From Hydrogenophaga sp040372165 (lineage in GTDB: Bacteria > Pseudomonadota > Gammaproteobacteria > Burkholderiales > Burkholderiaceae_C), in NCBI RefSeq assembly GCF_040372165.1, contig NZ_BAABWG010000004.1:590510-654509 (forward strand): a stretch of DNA of 64,000 bases, given 5' to 3'. The stretch's first letter is position 1. Each line of letters starts with the position of its first letter. Positions 8,889 to 16,212 of the stretch are shown here, piece after piece. Below the pieces are notes generated by a model. It ran no database searches, was not told the DNA's origin, and saw nothing but the letters and a program-made list of their open reading frames with translations. The position numbers and the translations under genes are program-made.

Positions 8889-9668
8889 ATGCTGGCTAAA
8901 CGCATCATCCCGTGCCTGGATGTCACAGGTGGGCGGGTTGTCAAAGGCGTCAACTTCGTCGAGCTGCGAGATGCAGGGGATCCTGTGGAAATTGCAGCCC
9001 GCTACAACGAGCAGGGTGCTGACGAGCTGACCTTTCTGGACATCACGGCAACCTCGGACGATCGCGACCTGATCCTGCACATCATCGAAGATGTCGCGTC
9101 TCAGGTATTCATCCCGCTGACTGTGGGAGGGGGCGTGCGCACCGTTGAGGATGTTCGCCGCTTGCTCAATGCCGGGGCAGACAAGACAAGCTTCAACTCC
9201 GCAGCGATTGCCAATCCCGATGTCATTCGACTGGCCGCTGACAAGTACGGCTCGCAGTGCATTGTCGTGGCGATCGACGCCAAGCGACGTTTTGGCGATG
9301 ACCTGATGGCGCGCGGTGAAGGCTGGGATGTCTACAGCCATGGTGGACGAAAGAACACCGGCCTGGACGCCATTCAGTGGGCTCGGCAGATGGCGGTTTT
9401 GGGTGCTGGAGAGATACTCTTGACCAGCATGGACAAAGATGGGACCAAATCCGGGTTCGATCTGGCCTTGACCAAAGCGGTATCCGATATTGTGGACATT
9501 CCCGTTATCGCTTCGGGCGGCGTCGGGACGCTGGACCATCTGGCCGATGGTGTGCAGCAAGGCGGAGCCGACGCTGTGCTGGCTGCCAGCATTTTTCACT
9601 ACGGCGAGTTCACAGTCGCACAAGCCAAGGAAAAAATGGCCGAGCGCGGTATCCCGGTGCGCCTCTGA
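8889..9668 (+). CDS. hisF: Imidazole glycerol phosphate synthase, cyclase subunit
   Basis: HisF closes the imidazole ring with ammonia from HisH, yielding IGP and AICAR. It is a TIM barrel of 259 residues. The catalytic residues are D11 in RIIPCLDVTGGRVVKG and D130 in CIVVAIDAKRR; phosphate loops are TVGGGVRTVEDV and IASGGVGTLDHL. It ends the first block of his genes: the next gene is reversed, and hisI and hisE resume 680 bases later. Confidence 0.97.
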   Translation: MLAKRIIPCLDVTGGRVVKGVNFVELRDAGDPVEIAARYNEQGADELTFLDITATSDDRDLILHIIEDVASQVFIPLTVGGGVRTVEDVRRLLNAGADKTSFNSAAIANPDVIRLAADKYGSQCIVVAIDAKRRFGDDLMARGEGWDVYSHGGRKNTGLDAIQWARQMAVLGAGEILLTSMDKDGTKSGFDLALTKAVSDIVDIPVIASGGVGTLDHLADGVQQGGADAVLAASIFHYGEFTVAQAKEKMAERGIPVRL

Positions 9669-9691
9669 CGACTGCAGAACCCCGCAACAAT

Positions 9692-9710
9692 CGCCGCTGA
9701 CCAAGCGGCG
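9692..9710. terminator. Possible hairpin between convergent hisF and lapA-like gene
   Basis: A 7-bp GC-rich stem, CGCCGCT (9692-9698) with AGCGGCG (9704-9710), closes a GACCA loop between the two convergent stops. There is no T tract on either side, so intrinsic termination is uncertain. Confidence 0.35.
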
Positions 9711-9736
9711 TGCCGATGCCGGCGAATCCTGGGCGC

Positions 9737-10234
9737 TTACAGCGCGTCGCTCTCAGCGGGGGGCAAACGTCGTTCCACGCGGTCTTCGAGTTCACCAATG
9801 CTGGCGGACAGTCCGTTTCCTGTTTGCTCCATGACTTGCTCAAGATTGGTTTGCAGCAGGTCCACGCGAGCATGCAGTTTGTCCGCAATGTCCCGCTCCC
9901 GGTCTGCGATGGCCTGCAGCTCTGTCTGAAGGTAGTTGCGCAACTCGGTGAACCGGGATGCTTCGGCCTTGTCGGCAAGCTGCCGCTGCTCGCTGGCCTC
10001 CTTGGTCAGCCGCTTGATCTCCATCATGTGCAAAGCCTGGTGATACAGCTGTAGCAAGAGGAACAGAACCAGCGTGACTGCAATGACGCCCAGCATGAAC
10101 AGCCCGACTGGCGCTTCAAGTTCAGTAAACCCGAAGTTCAGGGTTGAAGGCTGCAAGATGGTGTCGACATTCAACGCGACGAAGCCAGCGACCAGCAAGA
10201 TGAAGATGACGAGAATGATGGTTCTAGCTTTCAT
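9737..10234 (-). CDS. LapA/DUF1049-family membrane protein with a C-terminal coiled coil
   Basis: The 165-residue protein has two membrane segments near residues 4-25 and 43-65, then about 95 residues of charged, heptad-like helix (KRLTKEASEQRQLADKAEAS onward). This is the layout of LapA/LapB-type DUF1049 proteins, whose E. coli members act in lipopolysaccharide assembly control; this one is longer because of its coiled coil. It is transcribed against the his genes and sits between hisF and hisI. A specific function cannot be assigned; a structural or scaffolding role at the inner membrane is my inference. Confidence 0.65.
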   Translation of the reverse strand: MKARTIILVIFILLVAGFVALNVDTILQPSTLNFGFTELEAPVGLFMLGVIAVTLVLFLLLQLYHQALHMMEIKRLTKEASEQRQLADKAEASRFTELRNYLQTELQAIADRERDIADKLHARVDLLQTNLEQVMEQTGNGLSASIGELEDRVERRLPPAESDAL

Positions 10235-10349
10235 GGGGCTATGAGGGCAGTGGCCTGTTGATTCCGGACATTATGACCGCTAGCCAATGCCCTTGGCGCT
10301 ATTGTGTGACAAGGTGTCAGCTCATGCCGAGGCATGGTAGATTCCATGG

Positions 10350-10742
10350 ATGAAATGGTTGGACGAAGTTAAGTGGGACGCCAATGGCTTGGTTCCTGTC
10401 ATCGCACAGGAAGCGGAAAGCGGGGACGTCCTCATGTTTGCCTGGATGAACCGCGAGGCGCTGCAGAAAACGGCGGAGTTGGGGCGGGCTGTGTATTTCA
10501 GTCGCTCCCGGAACAAGCTGTGGTTCAAGGGTGAAGAATCCGGGCATGAACAAGTGGTGCATGCCCTCAGGCTCGATTGTGACAATGACGTGGTTCTTCT
10601 CAAGATCACACAGAAAGGCCACGATCCGTCCATCGCCTGCCATACCGGGCGGCACAGTTGTTTCTATCAGGAACTGCGTGAAGGGGCATGGGTGGCAGTT
10701 GAGCCAGTCGTCAAAGATCCAAAGAGCATTTACAAACCATGA
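10350..10742 (+). CDS. hisI: Phosphoribosyl-AMP cyclohydrolase
   Basis: HisI hydrolyses the adenine ring of PR-AMP. The zinc-site motif HDPSIACHTGRHSCFY carries the paired cysteines, and the acidic metal-binding stretch is LRLDCDNDVVLLK. The protein is 130 residues and monofunctional, as hisE is separate. ATG 10350 follows a 115-base divergent spacer shared with the reversed lapA-like gene, so hisI probably has its own promoter there. Its stop overlaps the hisE start (ATGA). Confidence 0.96.
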   Translation: MKWLDEVKWDANGLVPVIAQEAESGDVLMFAWMNREALQKTAELGRAVYFSRSRNKLWFKGEESGHEQVVHALRLDCDNDVVLLKITQKGHDPSIACHTGRHSCFYQELREGAWVAVEPVVKDPKSIYKP

Positions 10743-11116
10743 GCGATTTCAATCAGCTGGATGCGCTGGAGCGACTCGCTGCAGTCATTGAGTCTCGCAA
10801 GCCATCCCAGGGTGGCGACCCGGAGAAAAGCTATGTGGCACGCCTTTTCCACAAGGGGTCGGACGCCTTCCTCAAAAAGGTCGGTGAAGAGGCGACGGAA
10901 GTGGTGCTGGCAGCAAAGGACTGCGATGCAGGAGGCGACCGCCAGAAGCTGGTCAATGAGGTTGCCGATCTGTGGTTTCACAGCATGATCGCCCTGTCGC
11001 ACTATGGGGTCAGCCCTGCCGATGTTGTCAACGAGCTGGTTCGCAGGGAAGGTTTGAGCGGCCTCGAAGAGAAAGCCCTTCGCAAAGCCAAAGCGCGAGA
11101 AGGGCAGTCCGATTGA
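10739..11116 (+). CDS. hisE: Phosphoribosyl-ATP pyrophosphatase
   Basis: HisE removes pyrophosphate from PR-ATP, the second step of the pathway. It is an all-alpha MazG-like fold of 125 residues. The metal-binding motif is KVGEEATEVVLAAKD, with a second acidic segment EVADLWFHSMIAL. ATG overlaps the hisI stop. A DUF4870 gene follows 31 bases later with its own good ribosome-binding site. Confidence 0.96.
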   Translation: MSDFNQLDALERLAAVIESRKPSQGGDPEKSYVARLFHKGSDAFLKKVGEEATEVVLAAKDCDAGGDRQKLVNEVADLWFHSMIALSHYGVSPADVVNELVRREGLSGLEEKALRKAKAREGQSD

Positions 11117-11147
11117 TGTGCCCCTGGGTACCAAGCAAGGAGAGAGC

Positions 11148-11555
11148 ATGTCCGAAGACAAAGACATCATCGACGTGACCCCCGTCGGCGAGAGTGGAGA
11201 CAAGGACGCCGAGTCGCTGAAGACGATCGGGTGGATCAGCTACGGCTTGCATTTTGTCGTCGCCCTTGCTGCAGTTCTTCCGGGTACGCAAGTCGGGCTC
11301 GGTCTTCTGCTGATTGCATTGATCATTGATCTGGTCAAGCAGTCCGATGCAGAAGGGACGTGGCAGGCCACGCATTTTTCCTGGCGCATTCGTTCGGTGA
11401 TCTGGGCCGGTGTGCTCTACGTGGTGACCTTGCCGCTTTGGTTTGTTTTTGTTGTTCCGGGCATGATTGCCTGGATCGTGGTTTCCATTTGGTTCCTCTA
11501 CCGGATTATCAAAGGCGCACTGTGGATGAAGGACAGCCGTCCAATGCCCAGTTGA
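11148..11555 (+). CDS. DUF4870-family membrane protein
   Basis: The 135-residue inner-membrane protein has a polar N-terminus rich in Asp and Glu, then three hydrophobic segments near 30-50, 52-68 and 85-120. The closing motif VSIWFLYRIIKGALWM is typical of the DUF4870/COG3671 family of predicted membrane proteins. ATG 11148 is chosen because AAGGAGAG lies 4-11 bases upstream; the in-frame extension to 11118 would overlap nothing useful. Function is unknown. The gene sits between hisE and the HIT gene in the same orientation. Confidence 0.75.
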   Translation: MSEDKDIIDVTPVGESGDKDAESLKTIGWISYGLHFVVALAAVLPGTQVGLGLLLIALIIDLVKQSDAEGTWQATHFSWRIRSVIWAGVLYVVTLPLWFVFVVPGMIAWIVVSIWFLYRIIKGALWMKDSRPMPS

Positions 11556-11604
11556 CCAGTCCTGCCGGTGAGGCTCGACCTTGTTTGATTTCTTTTAACT
11601 CTGT

Positions 11605-11970
11605 ATGTCCGAATCTCACGACCCGAACTGCATTTTCTGCAAGATTGTTGCTGGCGCCATTCCCAGCAAGAAGGTGTACGAAGACGACGATGTCTTCGTT
11701 TTTCATGACATCGAGCCGTGGGCACCTGTTCACTTTTTGATGGTCCCCAAGGCACACATCCCGTCGATGGCCCACCTGGAAGACAAACATGCAGCCTTGA
11801 TGGGCAAGATGATGGTGCTGGCGCCAAAACTGGCTGCCGAGCAGGGCTGTGAGCCCTATCCTGAGGGTGGGTTTCGCGTTGTCTGCAACACGGGCGCGCA
11901 TGGTGGGCAAGAGGTTCACCATTTGCACGTGCACGTGATTGGTGGCCCCCGCCCCTGGAAAAAGGGTTGA
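11605..11970 (+). CDS. HIT-family purine nucleoside phosphoramidase (HINT type)
   Basis: The 121-residue histidine-triad protein has its motif HHLHVH at 105-110 followed by VIGGPRPW. Cys9 and Cys12 in NCIFCKI and the downstream histidines form the zinc site seen in many bacterial HINT proteins. Relatives hydrolyse AMP-lysine and aminoacyl-adenylates. It lies just before tatA in the same direction, with a 122-base gap. Confidence 0.92.
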   Translation: MSESHDPNCIFCKIVAGAIPSKKVYEDDDVFVFHDIEPWAPVHFLMVPKAHIPSMAHLEDKHAALMGKMMVLAPKLAAEQGCEPYPEGGFRVVCNTGAHGGQEVHHLHVHVIGGPRPWKKG

Positions 11971-12092
11971 AACTGGTAAAAATGGCCAATATCTACCGCC
12001 GTTGAGGCGTGAATCGGTCGAGGGAACCTCTGCGCGGCGTAGAATCAAATCAATTGCGCATCGTGCGATATTTCAGTTCTGGAGAGTAAGGA

Positions 12093-12332
12093 ATGGGATC
12101 GTTTTCTATTTGGCACTGGTTGGTGGTGCTGGTGATCGTGCTTCTGGTTTTTGGTACCAAGAAGCTTCGGAACATTGGTTCTGATCTCGGTGGCGCCGTC
12201 AAAGGTTTCAAAGATGGGATGAAGGACGGCAGCGCGGATGAAGCGCCAGCTGCTCCGGCAGGTCAGGTCACCCAGAGCAAGTCTGCGGAACAATCTGAGG
12301 CCATCGACGTCGAGGCAAAGCAGAAGAGCTGA
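12093..12332 (+). CDS. tatA: Twin-arginine translocase subunit TatA
   Basis: TatA forms the pore-like assembly of the twin-arginine translocase, which exports folded proteins. The 79-residue sequence has a short membrane helix (about 5-20), the hinge FGTKKL at 20-25 and an amphipathic helix through GGAVKGFKDGMKD, then a polar tail. GGAGAGTAAGGA precedes the ATG. tatB and tatC follow, giving a complete tatABC operon. Confidence 0.95.
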   Translation: MGSFSIWHWLVVLVIVLLVFGTKKLRNIGSDLGGAVKGFKDGMKDGSADEAPAAPAGQVTQSKSAEQSEAIDVEAKQKS

Positions 12333-12419
12333 GCCAGCGTTGGTCATGGGGCGCTGCGGGGTTCGGCCACGGCGCACCTTCTGCCATGTGTTCCGCCTTC
12401 TTGTTTTTGTTAGATCGTC

Positions 12420-12917
12420 ATGATTGACCTCGGAATATCCAAGCTCGCCCTCATCGGTGCGGTGGCACTGGTCGTGATTGGCCCGGAGAAGTTGCCGCGG
12501 GTAGCCAGAACCGTAGGGGCTTTGCTGGGCAAGGCGCAGCGCTATGTGGCTGATGTGAAGGCAGAGGTCAACCGTTCGCTCGAACTTGACGAGCTGAAGA
12601 AGATGCGAGACAGCGTCGAAGGCGCAGCCCGTGACGTCGAATCGTCTGTGCGCGAGGGGGCCAACGATTTCGAGAAGTCCTGGGCGGAGGCCACCTCAGC
12701 CCTTGAAGAGAGCGACGGAGCCTATTCCTCTGACGCCCTGAATGAGCTTGGAGAGCCCGTCTATCCCACCTACAGGCACCCACGCAAGAACTGGCGCATC
12801 AAGCAGACAGCGATGCCTCAGTGGTACAAGGCACGCTCAGGCGTGCGAACCCGCGCTCTTTCTGGCGCGGCGCGAGTGGCGCGCTACCGCCCCCGCAATA
12901 CCTCAAGTTCCCGTTGA
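12420..12917 (+). CDS. tatB: Twin-arginine translocase subunit TatB
   Basis: TatB pairs with TatC to recognise twin-arginine signals. It starts MIDLGISKLALIGAVALVVIG, one membrane helix with a conserved Glu/Pro hinge (GPEKLP), then a long charged helix. The final 45 residues are rich in Arg and Lys (for example RYRPRN) and contain YPTYRHPRKNWRIKQ; E. coli TatB lacks such a tail. The stop TGA overlaps the tatC ATG by one base (TGATG). Confidence 0.92.
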   Translation: MIDLGISKLALIGAVALVVIGPEKLPRVARTVGALLGKAQRYVADVKAEVNRSLELDELKKMRDSVEGAARDVESSVREGANDFEKSWAEATSALEESDGAYSSDALNELGEPVYPTYRHPRKNWRIKQTAMPQWYKARSGVRTRALSGAARVARYRPRNTSSSR

Positions 12918-13753
12918 TGTCCGAAAAAAATGAGCCAGCTGACGAGCTGGCAGGCACAGAGCAGCCCTTTGTCCAGCACTTGATGGAGTTGAGAGACCGC
13001 TTGGTCTACAGCTTGATCGGATTGCTGGTGTGCATGGGCGCGTTGGCCTTATGGCCTGGCCCAAGCGGTTTGATCGATTTGATTGCCGTGCCCATCAAGG
13101 CGCACATGCCGCCTGATGCCAAGCTCATCGCGGTTGGGGTGTTCTCGCCTTTCTTTGTGCCCCTTAAAGTGCTGGCCATGGCCGCGCTGTTGGTCTCTCT
13201 GCCTTGGTGGATGTACCAGCTGTGGTCATTCATCGCGCCCGGTCTCTACAAACACGAAAAGCGCTTTGCCATCCCCCTGATCGTGCTCGGCAGCGCACTG
13301 GCCTACCTGGGCATTGGGTTTGTTCAGTTCTTTGTGCTGGACAAGATGTTTGGCTTCATTCAGAACTTCACGCCCGAGAGCGTTGCGGCGACCCCTGATA
13401 TCGCTTCGTATGTGGAGGCGATTCTGTCGTTGTATCTGGCTTTCGGCCTGGCATTCCAGGTGCCTATTGTCGTGATGCTTCTGGTGCGTCTCGACATGGT
13501 TTCTGTTGAGAAGCTCAAGGGCTTTCGCGGCTATTTCATCGTCGTCGCCTTCATCATCGCCGCCGTCGTCACGCCACCAGACGTGATCTCGCAGTTGGCG
13601 CTGGCCGTACCCATGTGCCTGCTCTATGAGCTCGGCATCATCGGGGCGCGCTGGTTTGCGCCCAAGAAGGACGCGTCTGATGGCGATGAAGAAAATGCGT
13701 CGGATGCCAGCGTTGATGGTCAAGGCGACACCGGCAGCGCGGGCAAGGACTAA
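12917..13753 (+). CDS. tatC: Twin-arginine translocase subunit TatC
   Basis: TatC is the six-helix receptor of the Tat system. The opening FVQHLMELRDRLVYSL is the conserved cytosolic Glu/Arg motif that binds the twin arginines. Later segments FGLAFQVPIVVMLLVRL and FRGYFIVVAFIIAAVVTPPDVISQ are family fingerprints. The protein has 278 residues, with an acidic C-terminal tail (SDGDEENASDASVDG). I chose ATG 12917, overlapping the tatB stop, instead of the in-frame extension at 12821 that would run inside tatB. Confidence 0.96.
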   Translation: MSEKNEPADELAGTEQPFVQHLMELRDRLVYSLIGLLVCMGALALWPGPSGLIDLIAVPIKAHMPPDAKLIAVGVFSPFFVPLKVLAMAALLVSLPWWMYQLWSFIAPGLYKHEKRFAIPLIVLGSALAYLGIGFVQFFVLDKMFGFIQNFTPESVAATPDIASYVEAILSLYLAFGLAFQVPIVVMLLVRLDMVSVEKLKGFRGYFIVVAFIIAAVVTPPDVISQLALAVPMCLLYELGIIGARWFAPKKDASDGDEENASDASVDGQGDTGSAGKD

Positions 13754-13866
13754 TACTTCTGGGGCTGTGCCTTGTAGCGCCTTGCGTGTGGTCAGTAGGT
13801 GTGCTTTCTCCTGAGTGCCGAGCACCGGGGCATCCAAGTGGTACCCCAGCCGCGTGATCCCTGGAA

Positions 13867-13900
13867 GGAGCGTCGGCTGTCCCCCAGCTGCGACTGCTCC
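13867..13900. other. Bulged hairpin between convergent tatC and htrA
   Basis: In the 154-base gap between the two stops, GGAGC-GTCG-GCTG (13868-13880) can pair with CAGC-CGAC-GCTCC downstream, with small bulges and a CCCC-containing loop. It has no T tract. It may be an imperfect shared terminator or an RNA element; I see no reading frame in the gap. Confidence 0.35.
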
Positions 13901-13907
13901 TATATGT

Positions 13908-15065
13908 CTAGCGTGCCAGACCTCTCAGAAGCGCTGGGTCACGTTTGGCGGGGGTGACAGTCAAAGTCTCTTTGCCGCTGCGCCTGACAATTTCCAGTTT
14001 GGCCGGTTCACCAGGCTTGAGCGCTGCAACGGTAGCCAGCAGCTGAGAGACATTACCCACGGTGACGCCATTGACGGCAACGATGACGTCACCGGGCATC
14101 ATTCCGGCGCTGGCGGCGGGGCCGTTCTGGAGCACGCCAGTGATGATGACGCCACTGTCGTTGCTGAGGCCAAATGTCTGCGCCAGCTCAGGCGTCAGGT
14201 TTTGTGGCTCCACGCCAATCCATCCGCGTGTGACCTTTCCTTCAAGAACGATAGCATCCAGCACCGATTTCGCCGTGGATGTCGGAATGGCAAAGCCAAT
14301 GCCCATGGATCCGCCTGAGCGAGAGTAAATGGCCGTGTTGATGCCCATGAGTGTCCCTCTTGTGTCAACCAGAGCGCCGCCCGAGTTTCCTGGGTTGATC
14401 GCGGCGTCAGTCTGGATGAAATTCTCGAACGTGTTGATGCCGAGCTGGTTTCTGCCCAGGGCGCTGACAATGCCACTGGTCACTGTTTGACCCACGCCGA
14501 ACGGGTTGCCAATGGCCAGAACGGGGTCTCCAATGGCCAGGCTGCCGGTGTCGCCCAGCGTGATGACAGGCAAATTTCCCAACTCGATCTTGAGGACGGC
14601 CAGGTCTGTTTCAGGGTCGGTGCCTATGACCTTTGCTGCCGTGCGGCGGCCATCATTGAGGACCACTTCGATCTGGTCGGCCTCTTCCACCACGTGGTTG
14701 TTCGTCAGGATGTACCCGGCGGGGCTGACAATGACGCCAGAGCCCAAGCCGGCCTGCGCGGGTGACTGGTCTTGCTCTCCAAAAAAGAACTGAAACCACG
14801 GATCAGTGGCACCGTTAGAGGCCACTGCGGTAGAGGTGTTGATGCTGACAACGGCGGGAGCCGCCACTTTGGCAGCATTGCGGAAGTTGGGCACGCCGTT
14901 GGCGCCAGCGTTCGCGTCTGCAGGCACGGTGCTCTCAAACACCTGAACGACCGACGCTCCCTTGCCCGCGTTGCGCACCCAGTCCGGCTTGAGCGTCGCC
15001 ACCACGAAATAGGCTGCCAGCAACACAGTGACAGCCTGCGAGAAAACCAACCAGATACGTTTCAT
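13908..15065 (-). CDS. DegS-type HtrA serine protease with one PDZ domain
   Basis: The 385-residue periplasmic protease has one N-terminal membrane anchor (about 4-25). The trypsin-like triad is visible as H124 (LTNNHVVEE), D154 (PETDLAVLK) and S228 (INPGNSGGALVD). One PDZ domain fills the last 100 residues (GVIITGVLQNGPAASAGMMPGD). One PDZ plus an anchor matches DegS more than DegP, which would fit a sensor that cuts an anti-sigma factor; many betaproteobacteria annotate it simply as Do-family. ATG 15065 is preferred over a TTG five codons upstream. It is convergent with tatC. Confidence 0.9.
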   Translation of the reverse strand: MKRIWLVFSQAVTVLLAAYFVVATLKPDWVRNAGKGASVVQVFESTVPADANAGANGVPNFRNAAKVAAPAVVSINTSTAVASNGATDPWFQFFFGEQDQSPAQAGLGSGVIVSPAGYILTNNHVVEEADQIEVVLNDGRRTAAKVIGTDPETDLAVLKIELGNLPVITLGDTGSLAIGDPVLAIGNPFGVGQTVTSGIVSALGRNQLGINTFENFIQTDAAINPGNSGGALVDTRGTLMGINTAIYSRSGGSMGIGFAIPTSTAKSVLDAIVLEGKVTRGWIGVEPQNLTPELAQTFGLSNDSGVIITGVLQNGPAASAGMMPGDVIVAVNGVTVGNVSQLLATVAALKPGEPAKLEIVRRSGKETLTVTPAKRDPALLRGLAR

Positions 15066-15084
15066 AGGGATTGCAGGCAATTGC

Positions 15085-15204
15085 GCGGCCGATATGGCCG
15101 CCGAACATGACTATTGTCATGCAATTGACGGCGAGTCACTGATATTTCAAGCCTATTGACCCATGTCAATGCCTGACTTGGCCATGAGCAGTGCAATGCT
15201 CATG
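15085..15204. promoter_or_regulatory. Divergent control region with four inverted repeats
   Basis: The htrA/DUF3149 spacer holds four perfect dyads: GCGGCC-N5-GGCCGC (15085-15101), CATGAC-N4-GTCATG (15106-15121), ATTGAC-N4-GTCAAT (15155-15170) and CATGAGCA-N6-TGCTCATG (15183-15204). The middle two share TGAC-N4-GTCA with centres 49 bases apart. The third, TTGAC-N4-GTCAA, resembles the FNR/DNR class of binding site. Regulator identity is inference. Confidence 0.5.
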
Positions 15205-15230
15205 TATCTATCTGCAAAGGAGAGAGTGAC

Positions 15231-15371
15231 ATGAAAGCGGTGATCGACCTTTTTTCCACTGACTACGGCTTGCTGAGCCTGGCGGTGCTGGTGTTCATCA
15301 TTGTGATGGCCGTTTGGTTCCTGCGTTTCTTCTCCCGCAAGATCGACGAATCGGCGAAGGCGCAGCGCTGA
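15231..15371 (+). CDS. DUF3149 small membrane protein
   Basis: The protein is a 46-residue single-pass membrane peptide. It starts MKAVIDLFSTDYGLLSLAVL, has one hydrophobic helix at about 14-34, and ends in a charged tail (FFSRKIDESAKAQR). This matches the DUF3149 family of short betaproteobacterial and gammaproteobacterial proteins of unknown function. AAGGAGAG lies 7 bases before the ATG, so translation is plausible despite the size. It lies 33 bases upstream of the Nif3-family gene. Confidence 0.75.
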   Translation: MKAVIDLFSTDYGLLSLAVLVFIIVMAVWFLRFFSRKIDESAKAQR

Positions 15372-15404
15372 CGCGAAAGCCGCTCTGGCTGTCAAAATAG
15401 CGGC

Positions 15405-16199
15405 ATGACAGCCAAAACATCACAAGTCGATTCCACTCATGGCGTCGACCGGTCCGAGTTGACCCAGCGCCTGCAGATGCTGCTTCAGCCAGCGCTTTTC
15501 AAGGACTATGGACCGAACGGTCTTCAGGTCGAAGGAAAGTCCAGGGTCCGGCGCTTGGTGACCGGCGTCACAGCAAGTCTGGCACTGATCGACGCAGCGA
15601 TCGATGCGCAAGCAGACGCCATTCTGGTTCATCACGGCCTGTTCTGGCGCGGCCAGGACGGGCGGGTTGTTGGGTGGATGAGGCAGCGCCTCGCGCGCTT
15701 GTTGGCTCACGACGTCAATCTGTACGCCTACCATCTGCCGCTGGACGCCCATGCGGAGCTGGGCAATAACGCCCAGCTGGCGGCGCGACTGGGCGTCAAG
15801 CGATGGCAGGGCGAAGCTGGCAGCTTTGGCGACCAGCAACTGGGCTGGATTGGCGACGCTGCATTCGAATCGGCTGCGGCATTGGCCAGCCACGTCAAAG
15901 AGCGCCTCGATCGAACGCCGTTACTGGTGGAGGGTGACGGCCGGCAGATCAAGACAGTAGCCCTGTGTACGGGAGGTGCTCAAGGGTACTTCGAATCCGC
16001 CATCGCTGCAGGTGCTGATGTCTTCATCACGGGTGAGATATCCGAGCCACAAGCGCACTACGCGCGCGAATGCGGAGTCGCGTTCATTGCCTGTGGTCAC
16101 CATGCATCCGAGCGGTATGGCGTGCAGGCGGTGGGACAACGGCTGGCGGACGAACTTGGTGTCCAGCACCAGTTTGTGGACATACCCAACCCGGCCTGA
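15405..16199 (+). CDS. Nif3-like dinuclear metal centre protein
   Basis: The 264-residue protein belongs to the Nif3/YbgI/DUF34 family, toroidal hexamers with a two-metal site. Metal-ligand motifs are visible as ILVHHGLFWRG near 72-82 with LYAYHLPLDAHAELGNN, and the C-terminal GHHASERYGVQAVG. The biochemical role is not settled; the older name GTP cyclohydrolase 1 type 2 homologue should not be taken literally. pdxA starts 13 bases downstream. Confidence 0.9.
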   Translation: MTAKTSQVDSTHGVDRSELTQRLQMLLQPALFKDYGPNGLQVEGKSRVRRLVTGVTASLALIDAAIDAQADAILVHHGLFWRGQDGRVVGWMRQRLARLLAHDVNLYAYHLPLDAHAELGNNAQLAARLGVKRWQGEAGSFGDQQLGWIGDAAFESAAALASHVKERLDRTPLLVEGDGRQIKTVALCTGGAQGYFESAIAAGADVFITGEISEPQAHYARECGVAFIACGHHASERYGVQAVGQRLADELGVQHQFVDIPNPA

Positions 16200-16212
16200 A
16201 GAAAGGCCTTCC

